7,059 nucleotides of DNA from Bacteroidetes bacterium GWA2_30_7 (GTDB lineage Bacteria > Bacteroidota > Bacteroidia > Bacteroidales > GWF2-33-38). Shown piece after piece: positions 1 through 6,456 of the stretch. The notes under the pieces were generated by a model, which was given only the letters and a program-made list of their open reading frames with translations, did not search any database and had not been told where the DNA came from. The first letter of the stretch is position 1. The number at the start of each line of letters is the position of its first letter. The DNA lies in contig MENC01000090.1 of the NCBI GenBank assembly GCA_001768155.1, positions 2,507 to 9,565 on the forward strand, read 5' to 3'. The position numbers were made by a program, and so were the translations under genes.

Positions 1-1947
1 AACCCAAGCGTTTCCATTTATAACAACCATTTCATTTCCTGTAGATTGAGTAATAGATAATTTTCCATTTATATCAAGAGCATTATCTGGCGTAATAGTT
101 CCTATACCTAAAGAACCATCATTGCCTTTTATAAAAACAGTTTTTGTTGCTTCCATAGCAGCAGTAGTGTGAAACAAATAGCCGCCTTTTGCTCTGACAA
201 CAAACTGATTGTCGGCTGTTGGCTTAACATATTGAATGCCATTATCATTTGGGTCTAAACCTGGGTCGTCTCCAAATACAATAGCTCCGGTTTTTGCACT
301 ATGAGCTCTTGAGCCAATTACAAAAGAATTTTTACCCCATGAAGAGCAAGTATCAGTTAATGAAGTAGAAATACAAACAGAACCATCTCCAACTGCTTTT
401 GGCAATATCCCAATAGCTAATGAATAATTTCCAATTGCATTTGGCCCGAAAGTAGTGTTTTCAGATATATCATAATTTCCAATAGCAGTTGACCAGACAC
501 CACTTGTTTTAGCATTAAAACCTATAGCTGTGGAATAATACCCATCACAGATACTATAAGGTCCTAAAGCAGTTGAAAAATCAGCATTAGCTTTAGCCCA
601 ATAACCAACAGATACTGCTGTATAACCATCAGTTCTACTTTGATAACCTAAAGCAACAGAATATTGTCCATTTGAAACTGACTCAGTACCAATAGAAACA
701 GATTCAAAATCAGCAAATGATATATTTCCAAGGGCTAATGCTCCGGATTTTGCATAAGATTGATTTCCAAAAGCAAAAGCTGGATTTACAGTTGGAAGAT
801 TACTTCCTTTTGCCTTTGCTTTATAACCAATTGCGAAAGAATTATCACCGATTGCTTCACTCTGATATCCAATTGCAGTAGAATATTGACCTCTTGAGAT
901 ACATTTATAACCTAATGCCTGTGAATAATTGCCCACCGCTTTTGATTCATATCCTGTTGCAAATGAATTTGTTCCAACGCTATCAGGGCTTTGAACCAAA
1001 ACTCTGCCACTAAGCATTGCTTCTTTTAAAGGATACCAAAATATTCGTGCTTCACTTTGAGCTAAAGTAGCTGCTGCTGAGGAACCATATATATTAAAAT
1101 AATCGGAAGGAATTGACTTTGCAGGGCTAAATCCGCCTACTGCAAAACCACCTTTATTTCCTATAGCTTTTTCTGCCGAACCCTCTTCGATATAAATTCT
1201 TACACTATCAGGAGTAATTCTTAAATACTCATTAGTAAAACCTGCTTTTGCCGGGCTAAATCCACCAACAGCAAATCCACCTTTATTTCCGGACGCTTTT
1301 AACAAAGGATCGTCTTCTACATATAAACGAATACTATCGGGTGTAATTCGTAAATATTCATTTGTAACACCTGCTTTTGCCGGACTAAATCCACCAACTG
1401 CAAACCCGCCTTTACTTCCAGTTGCTTTTGCTAATGGGTCGTCGTAAACATTTATTCTAACTCCTTGTTCATAAACTGCAAAAACAGTGTCGCCGGTTGA
1501 GTTTACAACATTGAAAATTGGTTTTTCATTTCCAATAGAAACATCAGATTTAACATCTAATTTTCCATTTGGCGAAACTGTACCAATTCCAAATTTATCA
1601 GTTATATCATTTAAGTAAACTTTATCTGGGGCAGTGTAACCAATTATTCCATTGGCATTTCCGGAAGATAAGTTAGTCCATGATGTTCCATTATAAAAAT
1701 AAAAACTTAATACATCTATATCAAAAACTAATAAACCTGTCGCTGGAGTAGATACTGCATTTCTTTGTGCAGTGGTTAGCCTTGGAACTAACATACCTTT
1801 GGACAATGACTTAACATCAAGCATTGCAGATGGACTGGCAGTATAGGTGTCGTCGTCGGTTATTGCTACATTTTGCGAAAACAAAGATAATGACGTACAA
1901 AGTATCATTATCAAATTTAACGAACTGAATAACAGGGGCTTTTTCAT
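1..1947 (-). CDS. Secreted YadA-head-like repeat protein (protein A), C-terminus beyond window
   Basis: The frame is open from the ATG at 1947 to the left edge: 649 codons without a stop, so the C-terminus is missing. Residues 1-24 form a signal peptide (MKK, hydrophobic stretch, likely cut in LFS|QN). Residues 25-95 carry the 'SAMLDVKSLSKGMLVPRLT' and 'TGLLVFD..... YNGTSWTNL' pattern common at the start of Bacteroidota surface and tail-fibre-like proteins. A 'FGIGTVSPNGKLDVK' motif follows near 119-133, then three GGFAVGGFSP units (180-277) and YadA/Hep_Hag-like repeats (about 327-560). The last visible part ('FVVRAKGGYLF', then 'LGIGTITPDNALDINGK' near 613-629) is the type of sequence that often precedes a C-terminal S74-type chaperone domain, but none is visible here. 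Protein A is paralogous to the gene just upstream (stop at 2335). A role as an exported fibre or adhesin is inferred, not shown. The start is supported by the signal peptide directly after it. Confidence 0.88.
   Translation of the reverse strand, partial: MKKPLLFSSLNLIMILCTSLSLFSQNVAITDDDTYTASPSAMLDVKSLSKGMLVPRLTTAQRNAVSTPATGLLVFDIDVLSFYFYNGTSWTNLSSGNANGIIGYTAPDKVYLNDITDKFGIGTVSPNGKLDVKSDVSIGNEKPIFNVVNSTGDTVFAVYEQGVRINVYDDPLAKATGSKGGFAVGGFSPAKAGVTNEYLRITPDSIRLYVEDDPLLKASGNKGGFAVGGFSPAKAGFTNEYLRITPDSVRIYIEEGSAEKAIGNKGGFAVGGFSPAKSIPSDYFNIYGSSAAATLAQSEARIFWYPLKEAMLSGRVLVQSPDSVGTNSFATGYESKAVGNYSQALGYKCISRGQYSTAIGYQSEAIGDNSFAIGYKAKAKGSNLPTVNPAFAFGNQSYAKSGALALGNISFADFESVSIGTESVSNGQYSVALGYQSRTDGYTAVSVGYWAKANADFSTALGPYSICDGYYSTAIGFNAKTSGVWSTAIGNYDISENTTFGPNAIGNYSLAIGILPKAVGDGSVCISTSLTDTCSSWGKNSFVIGSRAHSAKTGAIVFGDDPGLDPNDNGIQYVKPTADNQFVVRAKGGYLFHTTAAMEATKTVFIKGNDGSLGIGTITPDNALDINGKLSITQSTGNEMVVINGNAWV
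268..969 (-). repeat. YadA-head-like repeats of about 14 residues in protein A
   Basis: Protein A residues about 327-560 contain repeats of the form [N/Y]S.A.GY.S.A.G., for example NSFATGYESKAVGN, YSQALGYKCISRGQ, YSTAIGYQSEAIGD and YSTAIGFNAKTSGV. The first units are in exact 14-residue register. Later ones are broken by short insertions (near 382-390 and 494-504). The pattern matches the head repeat of YadA and other trimeric autotransporters, which folds as a left-handed parallel beta-roll. A trimeric roll here is inferred from that family. The DNA copies are well diverged, so this is an old array kept by selection on protein sequence rather than a recent expansion. Confidence 0.8.
1117..1410 (-). 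repeat. GGFAVGGFSP module in protein A, two 43-residue (129-bp) units plus a partial third
   Basis: Residues 180-189, 223-232 and 266-275 of protein A all read GGFAVGGFSP, exactly 43 residues apart, and each is followed by AK. The first two units continue with 'TNEYLRITPDS(I/V)R(L/I)Y' and an acidic turn (VEDDP, IEEGS) before the next GNKGG. The third stops after the core and changes to an unrelated sequence. Differences between copies are largely at third codon positions, which implies protein-level constraint. The same module occurs twice in the neighbouring paralogue at 4708-4869. I know similar modules from other Bacteroidota secreted proteins but not a named domain or function. Confidence 0.85.
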
Positions 1948-2113
1948 ATTAATAATTTATATCTGTTAAATAAAATTAACTAAAATATAAAATAATTAAT
2001 AATGAACCTGTTTAATAAAGTTTTTTTTTACAAACAACAGTATTTCTTTTACGAATGACTTATAATGTTGGATTAATCTTGAAAAAAGGGAATAATTAAA
2101 TTATAGTATCATT
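1948..2113 (-). promoter_or_regulatory. Leader and possible promoter region of protein A
   Basis: This is non-coding, very A/T-rich sequence upstream of the minus-strand start at 1947. On the minus strand a TATTTTAG (1980-1987) resembles the Bacteroidota -7 box TAnnTTTG, 32 nt before the ATG. A closely similar TACTTTAG lies upstream of the paralogue. I see no convincing -33 TTTG at the usual distance, so the promoter call is weak. There is no Shine-Dalgarno-like purine stretch before the ATG, which is normal for this phylum. I see nothing else in the segment apart from a short A/T homopolymer run near 2021-2029. Confidence 0.3.
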
Positions 2114-2162
2114 GCCACGAATTGCACGAATTTTTCTTAGAAAATATTTTCTAATTTGTGGC
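2114..2162. repeat. Small inverted repeat with an 18-bp perfect palindrome at its centre
   Basis: The core at 2137-2154 (TTAGAAAATATTTTCTAA) equals its own reverse complement. The flanks also pair: GCCACGAATT at 2114-2123 with AATTTGTGGC at 2153-2162, nine of ten bases, sharing the last two bases of the palindrome. The left arm holds a short near-duplication, CACGAATT followed by GCACGAATT. Motifs of the CACGAATTNCACGAATT kind recur in intergenic repeats of many genomes in my experience, so this may be a small dispersed repeat or part of the element beside it. It ends exactly where the 165-bp inverted repeat begins. Confidence 0.55.
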
Positions 2163-2327
2163 TAATTAGTGTCCATCCGTAAAGTCGTGAAATGCAAAAT
2201 CCAATAGAACACAGATGACGCAGATTAAACTGATTTACACTGATTTGTTAATTTTTCTTATCTGTGAATATCCGTAAAATCCGTTTTATCCGTGTTCTAT
2301 TATGAGTTTATGGATGGACACTAATTA
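2163..2327. repeat. 165-bp nested inverted repeat, MITE- or REP-like, possibly acting as terminator of protein B
   Basis: The ends are a perfect 16-bp inverted pair: TAATTAGTGTCCATCC at 2163-2178 and its reverse complement at 2312-2327. Inside lies a second perfect pair of 10 bp, AATAGAACAC at 2203-2212 with GTGTTCTATT at 2292-2301. Further in, imperfect pairing continues toward the centre, for example GATTTACACTGAT against ATCTGTGAATATC (10 of 13). The left half contains three GATT-led segments spaced about 10 bp apart. No reading frame in it looks coding. The right end is 7 bp past the stop of protein B, so the transcript of B would run straight into this foldback. A non-autonomous mobile repeat, a structured 3' end, or both fit the sequence. 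No clear target-site duplication is visible. Confidence 0.7.
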
Positions 2328-2334
2328 TTTGGGG

Positions 2335-5300
2335 TTATTTTTTTTCGTTATAAATAGCTTTCGATTTTGGTAGATTATACAGTTCAGGATTCAAATATAA
2401 ACCTTTATCTGCGTCTGCTTTTTCTTTTTCTACAATTATTGGATGTTTAACTGCATAAGGGTCTTGTCGGATTCCTGTTACTTCCCATGATACTTTTTTT
2501 CCTGCCTGACCGCCCGAAATTTTGAAAGTATTTTCTGAAATTTCCTCAGAAATATAAAGGTTTGGCATTGAAGCTCCAACTGGTGTAAGCTGGTATCGGT
2601 AATCTTTATTTAAAGTATTAAAATAATTTGGTAAAGTAACTGTTGCATTTCCATCATTATCAAGAGTAATAACTCCATTATAAATATTCATCATATCGGG
2701 ACTTTCTACAAATGAATGTATTAAATATTTATTTTCAGGGTCTAATGGATGGTCAATTTTAAATGTTCCTGCCGACTTAGATAATGTTCCATTTACATAA
2801 ACATCTCCTTCAAACCAACCTGCCCAATTTGTTGCTCCACCTATTGCTCTTGAATATATACCATAATTAATACCTGTACTGGTTCCTGTTGATGTTGTAT
2901 AAACTCCATAATTACTTCCTGATGTTGATGTGTTACTTTGGGCTTTAACTCCAATAAAACCTCCTTTACCATAAACACCAACTCCATAATTATTTGAAAC
3001 TGCGTGAATACCATAAATTGCTGGATCATCATTATCTATTACATCATCTACTACATGCAAATTATATGTTGGTGAAACATTTATTCCGAGTTTTGCTGTT
3101 GTATTGTTCCAATAGAGTTTTGAATTTGAACTTAATGTACTTGCATCTGTAAAAAATGCTACCTGGTTTACAGTTCCACTGCCTGAAAGCAACCCTGACG
3201 GCAAACTAATCCAATCGGCTCCGGAACCAGTGGTTGAAAGTACTTGTCCGTTTGTTCCTGCATCTCCATCTTTATCATATAAAATACCTGTTGTTTTAAA
3301 AGTTCCGTTTACAATTACATTATTTGTAGAAAAATCTCCATAAATAAGAGGTGTAGAAGTATTTGAATTATCAATATATAATTTTCCAGAACCTAATTCG
3401 TTGTAACCAGCTGTATAACCTAAAAATAAATTTCCAGAACCTGAAACATTTTCATGTCCACTCTGATAACCTAAGTAAACGTTATTGTTTCCTGTTTCAC
3501 TTTTCCAGCCCGATTGTTCACCAAGAAAAATATTTGTAGCCCCTGATGTATTCGATGCACCTGACGATGTTCCAATAAATAAATTATAATAACCATCATT
3601 ATTATTATATCCTGAATATTTGCCAATAAAAATATTGCTTCCTCCTGTGGTATTATATACTCCAGCAGCAAAACCAAGATATATATTATCTGAACCTAAA
3701 GTATTTCTTTGACCTGAACCAGGTCCAATGAACATATTATTATTACCCGCTGTATTTGCTTTTCCTGCTATATCTCCAAAAAACATATTATTTGTACCTG
3801 TAGTATTTGCAAAACCACTTTGATAGCCTAAGAATAAATTACTATTTCCGGTAGTATTTGCATATCCGCACTGATAACCTAAAAATGTATTATATGAACC
3901 TAAGGTATTTTCGTGTCCGCTCTGATAGCCCAAAAACAAGTTATCATTTCCGGATGTGTTTTTGAAACCGCTTTCATAACCCATAAAAACATTATAATTA
4001 CCATCACTATTCATATAACCGGCTGAACTTCCAAGAAATACATTGTGTGCACCAGAAATATTGTTGTAACCTGTAACATAACCTAAAAATGTATTGTTCC
4101 CCCCTGACTGATTGTAATATCCTGAACCATCCCCAATAAATGTATTTGCAAATCCATTTAAGTTTCTATGTCCTGCTGTCATTCCAAGAAAAACATTTCT
4201 GCTTCCTGTTGTATTGTCTCGTCCGCTTTCAAATCCTAAAAAAACATTATCTGTTCCTGTTAAGTTATTATATCCTGAACGATAACCTATAAAAACATTT
4301 TCATAACCTGTTGTGTTGTAATGTCCACAATCGTCGCCAAGAAAAACATTATAACTGCCTTCATCTCCTGTACCTCCTAAATTTGAATATCCGCTGTAAG
4401 GTCCGATAAAAACATTAAATTTTCCATTCAGATTACTAATCCCTGTATTGTTTCCAATAAATATATTTTCGTAACCTGTTGTATTCGCCAAACCTGCACT
4501 ATTTCCCATAAATACATTGCTTGAGCCTTCGGTATTATTCAATCCTGTTTGGTAACCGGCAAAAACGTTATTACTTCCTGTTGTATTTGCTTTTCCCGTT
4601 TGATAACCAAAAAATGAATTATACAAACCTGTTGTATTATTTAAACCGCTTTCATGTCCGATAAAATAATTTTCGGGAGTTAAATCCATGTAATTGGAAA
4701 GTGTAGTTTTTGAAGGACTAAATCCACCAACTGCAAATCCGCCTTTACTTCCTGCTGCTTTAACAGGGTCGTCTTCTATATAAATTCTAACGCTATCGGG
4801 TGTAACTCTTAAAAATTCGTTTGTAATTGTACCTTTTGAAGGACTAAAACCTCCAACTGCAAAGCCGCCTTTACTTCCTGTAGCTTTTCCTACGCCATCT
4901 TCAACGTTTACTCTCACACCTTGCTGATATACAGCAAATACTGTATCACCGTTATTATTTACTACCTGAAATATCGGGTCGTTAGTACCAAGCGAAACGT
5001 CTGATTTTACTTCCATTTTACCGAAAGGAGTAGTTGTTCCTATACCAAGTTTATCAGTTGCATTATTCAAATAAACGTTAGGTGTATTATATCCCCAAAT
5101 ACCACTTGCATTACCCGAAGTCAGATTAGTCCACGAAGTTCCGTTCCAATAATAAAAGCTATTCAGATTTGTATCAAAAACTAATAATCCTGTAGCAGGT
5201 GTTAAAATCGAAGTTCGTTGAAGTGAAGTCAATCGAGGTATTAAAATACCTTTACTTAGAGATTTCACATCGAGCATTGCCGAGCTTTCAGCATTATAAG

Positions 5301-5391
5301 TATCATCATCAGTAATTGCTATATTTTGAGCAAAAACACTAATTGTTAGTAGATTAACTACTAAAGCAAAAAATAAGTTTATTTTATACAT
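2335..5391 (-). CDS. Secreted protein with 24-25 solenoid repeats of 17 residues (protein B)
   Basis: This is a complete 1018-residue protein. Residues 1-21 are a signal peptide (MYK, hydrophobic core, cleavage likely at VFA|QN), which supports the ATG at 5391. Residues 22-92 match the N-terminal module of paralogue A (ITDDDTYNAESSAML, KGILIPRLT). 'KLGIGTTTPFGKMEVK' follows at 114-129 and two GGFAVGGFSP units at 175-228. The shaft is 17-residue repeats at 241-670. Then come 'LYIDNSNTSTPLIYGDF' (671-687), a GDAGTNGQVLSTTG segment (709-722), 'LGINVSPTYNLHV' (768-780) and Gly/Tyr-rich YGV.VYG / YGVY / YGIY segments (802-847). The C-terminus, from about 870, begins 'SAGTFKIDHPLDPENKYL' and includes HSFVESPD and 'VSWEVTGIRQDPYA'. 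I recall this conserved end from other bacterial tail-fibre-like proteins, but it has no function I can name. No S74 peptidase, lipobox or type IX sorting tail is evident. A surface fibre or adhesin role is inferred. Confidence 0.93.
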   Translation of the reverse strand: MYKINLFFALVVNLLTISVFAQNIAITDDDTYNAESSAMLDVKSLSKGILIPRLTSLQRTSILTPATGLLVFDTNLNSFYYWNGTSWTNLTSGNASGIWGYNTPNVYLNNATDKLGIGTTTPFGKMEVKSDVSLGTNDPIFQVVNNNGDTVFAVYQQGVRVNVEDGVGKATGSKGGFAVGGFSPSKGTITNEFLRVTPDSVRIYIEDDPVKAAGSKGGFAVGGFSPSKTTLSNYMDLTPENYFIGHESGLNNTTGLYNSFFGYQTGKANTTGSNNVFAGYQTGLNNTEGSSNVFMGNSAGLANTTGYENIFIGNNTGISNLNGKFNVFIGPYSGYSNLGGTGDEGSYNVFLGDDCGHYNTTGYENVFIGYRSGYNNLTGTDNVFLGFESGRDNTTGSRNVFLGMTAGHRNLNGFANTFIGDGSGYYNQSGGNNTFLGYVTGYNNISGAHNVFLGSSAGYMNSDGNYNVFMGYESGFKNTSGNDNLFLGYQSGHENTLGSYNTFLGYQCGYANTTGNSNLFLGYQSGFANTTGTNNMFFGDIAGKANTAGNNNMFIGPGSGQRNTLGSDNIYLGFAAGVYNTTGGSNIFIGKYSGYNNNDGYYNLFIGTSSGASNTSGATNIFLGEQSGWKSETGNNNVYLGYQSGHENVSGSGNLFLGYTAGYNELGSGKLYIDNSNTSTPLIYGDFSTNNVIVNGTFKTTGILYDKDGDAGTNGQVLSTTGSGADWISLPSGLLSGSGTVNQVAFFTDASTLSSNSKLYWNNTTAKLGINVSPTYNLHVVDDVIDNDDPAIYGIHAVSNNYGVGVYGKGGFIGVKAQSNTSTSGSNYGVYTTSTGTSTGINYGIYSRAIGGATNWAGWFEGDVYVNGTLSKSAGTFKIDHPLDPENKYLIHSFVESPDMMNIYNGVITLDNDGNATVTLPNYFNTLNKDYRYQLTPVGASMPNLYISEEISENTFKISGGQAGKKVSWEVTGIRQDPYAVKHPIIVEKEKADADKGLYLNPELYNLPKSKAIYNEKK
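3382..4671 (-). repeat. 17-residue (51-bp) solenoid array in protein B, 24 full units plus a degenerate 25th
   Basis: Protein B residues 241-653 are 24 consecutive units of the form N-x-[F/Y]-x-G-x-x-[S/T/A/C]-G-x-x-N-x-x-G-x-x, and a decayed 25th ends near 670. By hand alignment, positions 1 (Asn), 5 (Gly) and 9 (Gly) are invariant in all 25 units. Position 3 is Phe in 23 and Tyr in 2, position 12 is Asn in 23, and position 8 is always small. Only unit 6 breaks the period, with 5 extra residues (near 341-345). Units 15-17 (479-529) are the most alike and share LGYQ[S/C]G. The strict period with fixed Asn/Gly/aromatic positions indicates a beta-solenoid with Asn and Gly at the turns and the aromatic inside. 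This is inferred from the pattern. Confidence 0.92.
4708..4869 (-). repeat. GGFAVGGFSP module in protein B, two copies 42 residues apart
   Basis: GGFAVGGFSPSK occurs at residues 175-186 and 217-228 of protein B. The first is followed by 'TNEFLRVTPDSVRIYIEDDP', nearly identical to the units in protein A. The second leads into the 17-residue array through a short linker (TTLSNYMDLTPE). Protein A has three cores spaced by 43 residues, so the pair differ by one unit and by one residue of unit length. The array is preceded by 'GDTVFAVYQQGVRVNVEDG', which looks like a divergent half-unit with the strand-turn-strand pattern. Confidence 0.85.
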
Positions 5392-5411
5392 TATATATGA
5401 ATTTTAGATTA

Positions 5412-5438
5412 CTAAAGTAAGTATTAAATTTTAATCAA
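5412..5438 (-). promoter_or_regulatory. Possible promoter of protein B
   Basis: Reading the minus strand, a TTG (5436-5438) and TACTTTAG (5412-5419) are separated by 16 nt, and the ATG of protein B follows 20 nt after the second box. This resembles the Bacteroidota -33 TTG / -7 TAnnTTTG arrangement, with one base off in the -7 box and a spacer on the short side. The surrounding 5392-5573 region is extremely A/T-rich and includes two similar stretches (5423-5435 and 5440-5451), so chance matches are easy. Confidence 0.3.
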
Positions 5439-5522
5439 TTATTAATTTTAATGTAGTTTTTTATTAATTATCACTAATATTTTACGAACATCTATTTTTT
5501 ATTGACGTTTATAGAAATAGAG

Positions 5523-5555
5523 TTTATAACAAAACCATAATTTATTGTAATTTCG
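5523..5555 (+). promoter_or_regulatory. Possible promoter of the membrane protein at 5574
   Basis: TAATTTCG at 5548-5555 matches the Bacteroidota -7 box TAnnTTTG except for one base and lies 18 nt before the ATG. A TTTA at 5523-5526 could serve as a poor -33 box with a 21-nt spacer. Together with the minus-strand boxes at 5412-5438 this makes the 182-bp gap a divergent promoter region for protein B and the membrane protein. No operator-like dyad is obvious between them. Confidence 0.35.
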
Positions 5556-5573
5556 CAAACAGAAAACAATAAT

Positions 5574-6383
5574 ATGCTTATTCTTGTAAAAGTTTGTGTT
5601 TCAATAATAATTGTCCTTGCTCTGGTTTATATTTCAGAAAGAAACCCAAAACTTGGCGGAATAATAACCGGACTTCCTCTCGGAACAGGAATAATGATTT
5701 CGTTCTATAGTTTTGAACATGGCTACGATTTTGTTTTGAAAACTATTCCTTATGGAATTGCCGGAATGTTCAGCACTATTGCTTTTGGAATTGGCTTTTT
5801 TTTGGGTGGAAGAAATAAATTTTCGAACAATTTCTATAATGTTTGTTTATCGCTTTTAACTGGATTAATATTTTATATATTATCAAGTTATATTCTTTCT
5901 TTTATAGAAATTAATTTAATACTAAGTGTTGCAATTTTTCTTACAGCTGTAATTTTTGCATTTACATTTTACAAAAAAATACCGGAATGCTATAATATAG
6001 CTATCAAAACTAATAATTTTAGCAATATTATTTTCAGAATTATGCTGACAGTCTTTATAGTATTATTAATTACTGGTTCAGCAGGTTTTATTGGAGCAAA
6101 ATGGGCAGGATTAATTGCATCATTTCCGACTATTCTATGTCCGGTTTTAATAATTTTAGCTTTTTTATATGGCAACAAAATATATCCTGTAATGCTAAAA
6201 CATCTTGCTTATGCAGTTACAAATATTTTGATTTTTTATCTTGTAGTATATTTTACAACTCCCGTTTTAGGAATTTTTTATGGAATAGTTATAGCTTATA
6301 TTATTTGTATTACCTATATGCTGATGTTAAACAAATTTCGTATTCATCAGTTAGTTGAATCTGCATTTAACAGACCTCACTAA
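5574..6383 (+). CDS. Nine-segment integral membrane protein with internal duplication, distantly GlpM-like
   Basis: The 269-residue protein is almost entirely hydrophobic. Membrane segments lie near residues 2-20, 28-47, 56-79, 87-109, 112-133, 152-173, 178-199, 209-229 and 232-252, and there is no cleavable signal peptide. Residues 26-79 align without gaps with 176-229 at an offset of 150: GGIITGLPLGTG with AGLIASFPTILC, and EHGYDFVLKTIPYGIAG with LYGNKIYPVMLKHLAYAVTN. The protein is therefore two related halves joined by an extra segment. The motif of small residues plus 'GLP' or 'SFP' at the start of a helix resembles the short GlpM-type inner-membrane proteins (about 110 residues), which would make this a fused double version. 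The resemblance is from memory and weak, and no substrate or function can be given. It is transcribed away from protein B and appears monocistronic, with 127 bp to the next gene. Confidence 0.85.
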   Translation: MLILVKVCVSIIIVLALVYISERNPKLGGIITGLPLGTGIMISFYSFEHGYDFVLKTIPYGIAGMFSTIAFGIGFFLGGRNKFSNNFYNVCLSLLTGLIFYILSSYILSFIEINLILSVAIFLTAVIFAFTFYKKIPECYNIAIKTNNFSNIIFRIMLTVFIVLLITGSAGFIGAKWAGLIASFPTILCPVLIILAFLYGNKIYPVMLKHLAYAVTNILIFYLVVYFTTPVLGIFYGIVIAYIICITYMLMLNKFRIHQLVESAFNRPH

Positions 6384-6456
6384 AAGGCTTTTTTTATGCG
6401 TAACATCAGTTAACATTAGTTAATAAAATTTAATTCATCAAAATAAATAATTGATT

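Noticed and set aside
1876..1947. Lipoprotein signal in protein A because of Cys17
   Set aside because: The residues before Cys17 are M-I-L, which lack the small residue needed at -1. A Sec cleavage at LFS|QN fits better.
2335..2790. S74 peptidase or type IX sorting domain at the end of protein B
   Set aside because: I could not find the Ser-Lys style S74 core or the C-terminal sorting pattern. The end is a different conserved module.
2841..3032. Minus-strand open frame of 63 codons, Gln-rich
   Set aside because: It lies wholly inside protein B in another frame. Its low-complexity composition mirrors the Gly/Tyr/Thr-rich segment of B.
3471..3677. Minus-strand open frame of 68 codons
   Set aside because: It overlaps the 17-residue repeat array of protein B in another frame and has no plausible protein character.
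3382..4671. 51-bp periodicity as a possible CRISPR array or DNA-level tandem repeat
   Set aside because: The period is three times 17 codons, the frame is open throughout, and the units are conserved in protein pattern but diverged in DNA.
5990..6178. Minus-strand open frame of 62 codons
   Set aside because: It is antisense to the membrane protein gene, with no leader or recognisable domain.
6101..6358. Plus-strand open frame of 85 codons
   Set aside because: It is a shifted frame within the membrane protein gene, rich in Ser, Tyr and Cys as expected of a frame shadow.
6384..6395. Terminator after the membrane protein (AAAAGGCTTTTTTT)
   Set aside because: The A/T arms would leave only a one- or two-base loop, so no stable hairpin can form. 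The T-run alone is weak evidence.
6401..6420. Two 10-bp tandem copies, TAACATCAGT and TAACATTAGT
   Set aside because: Only two copies with one mismatch in an A/T-rich spacer. This is easily chance, and no function is suggested.
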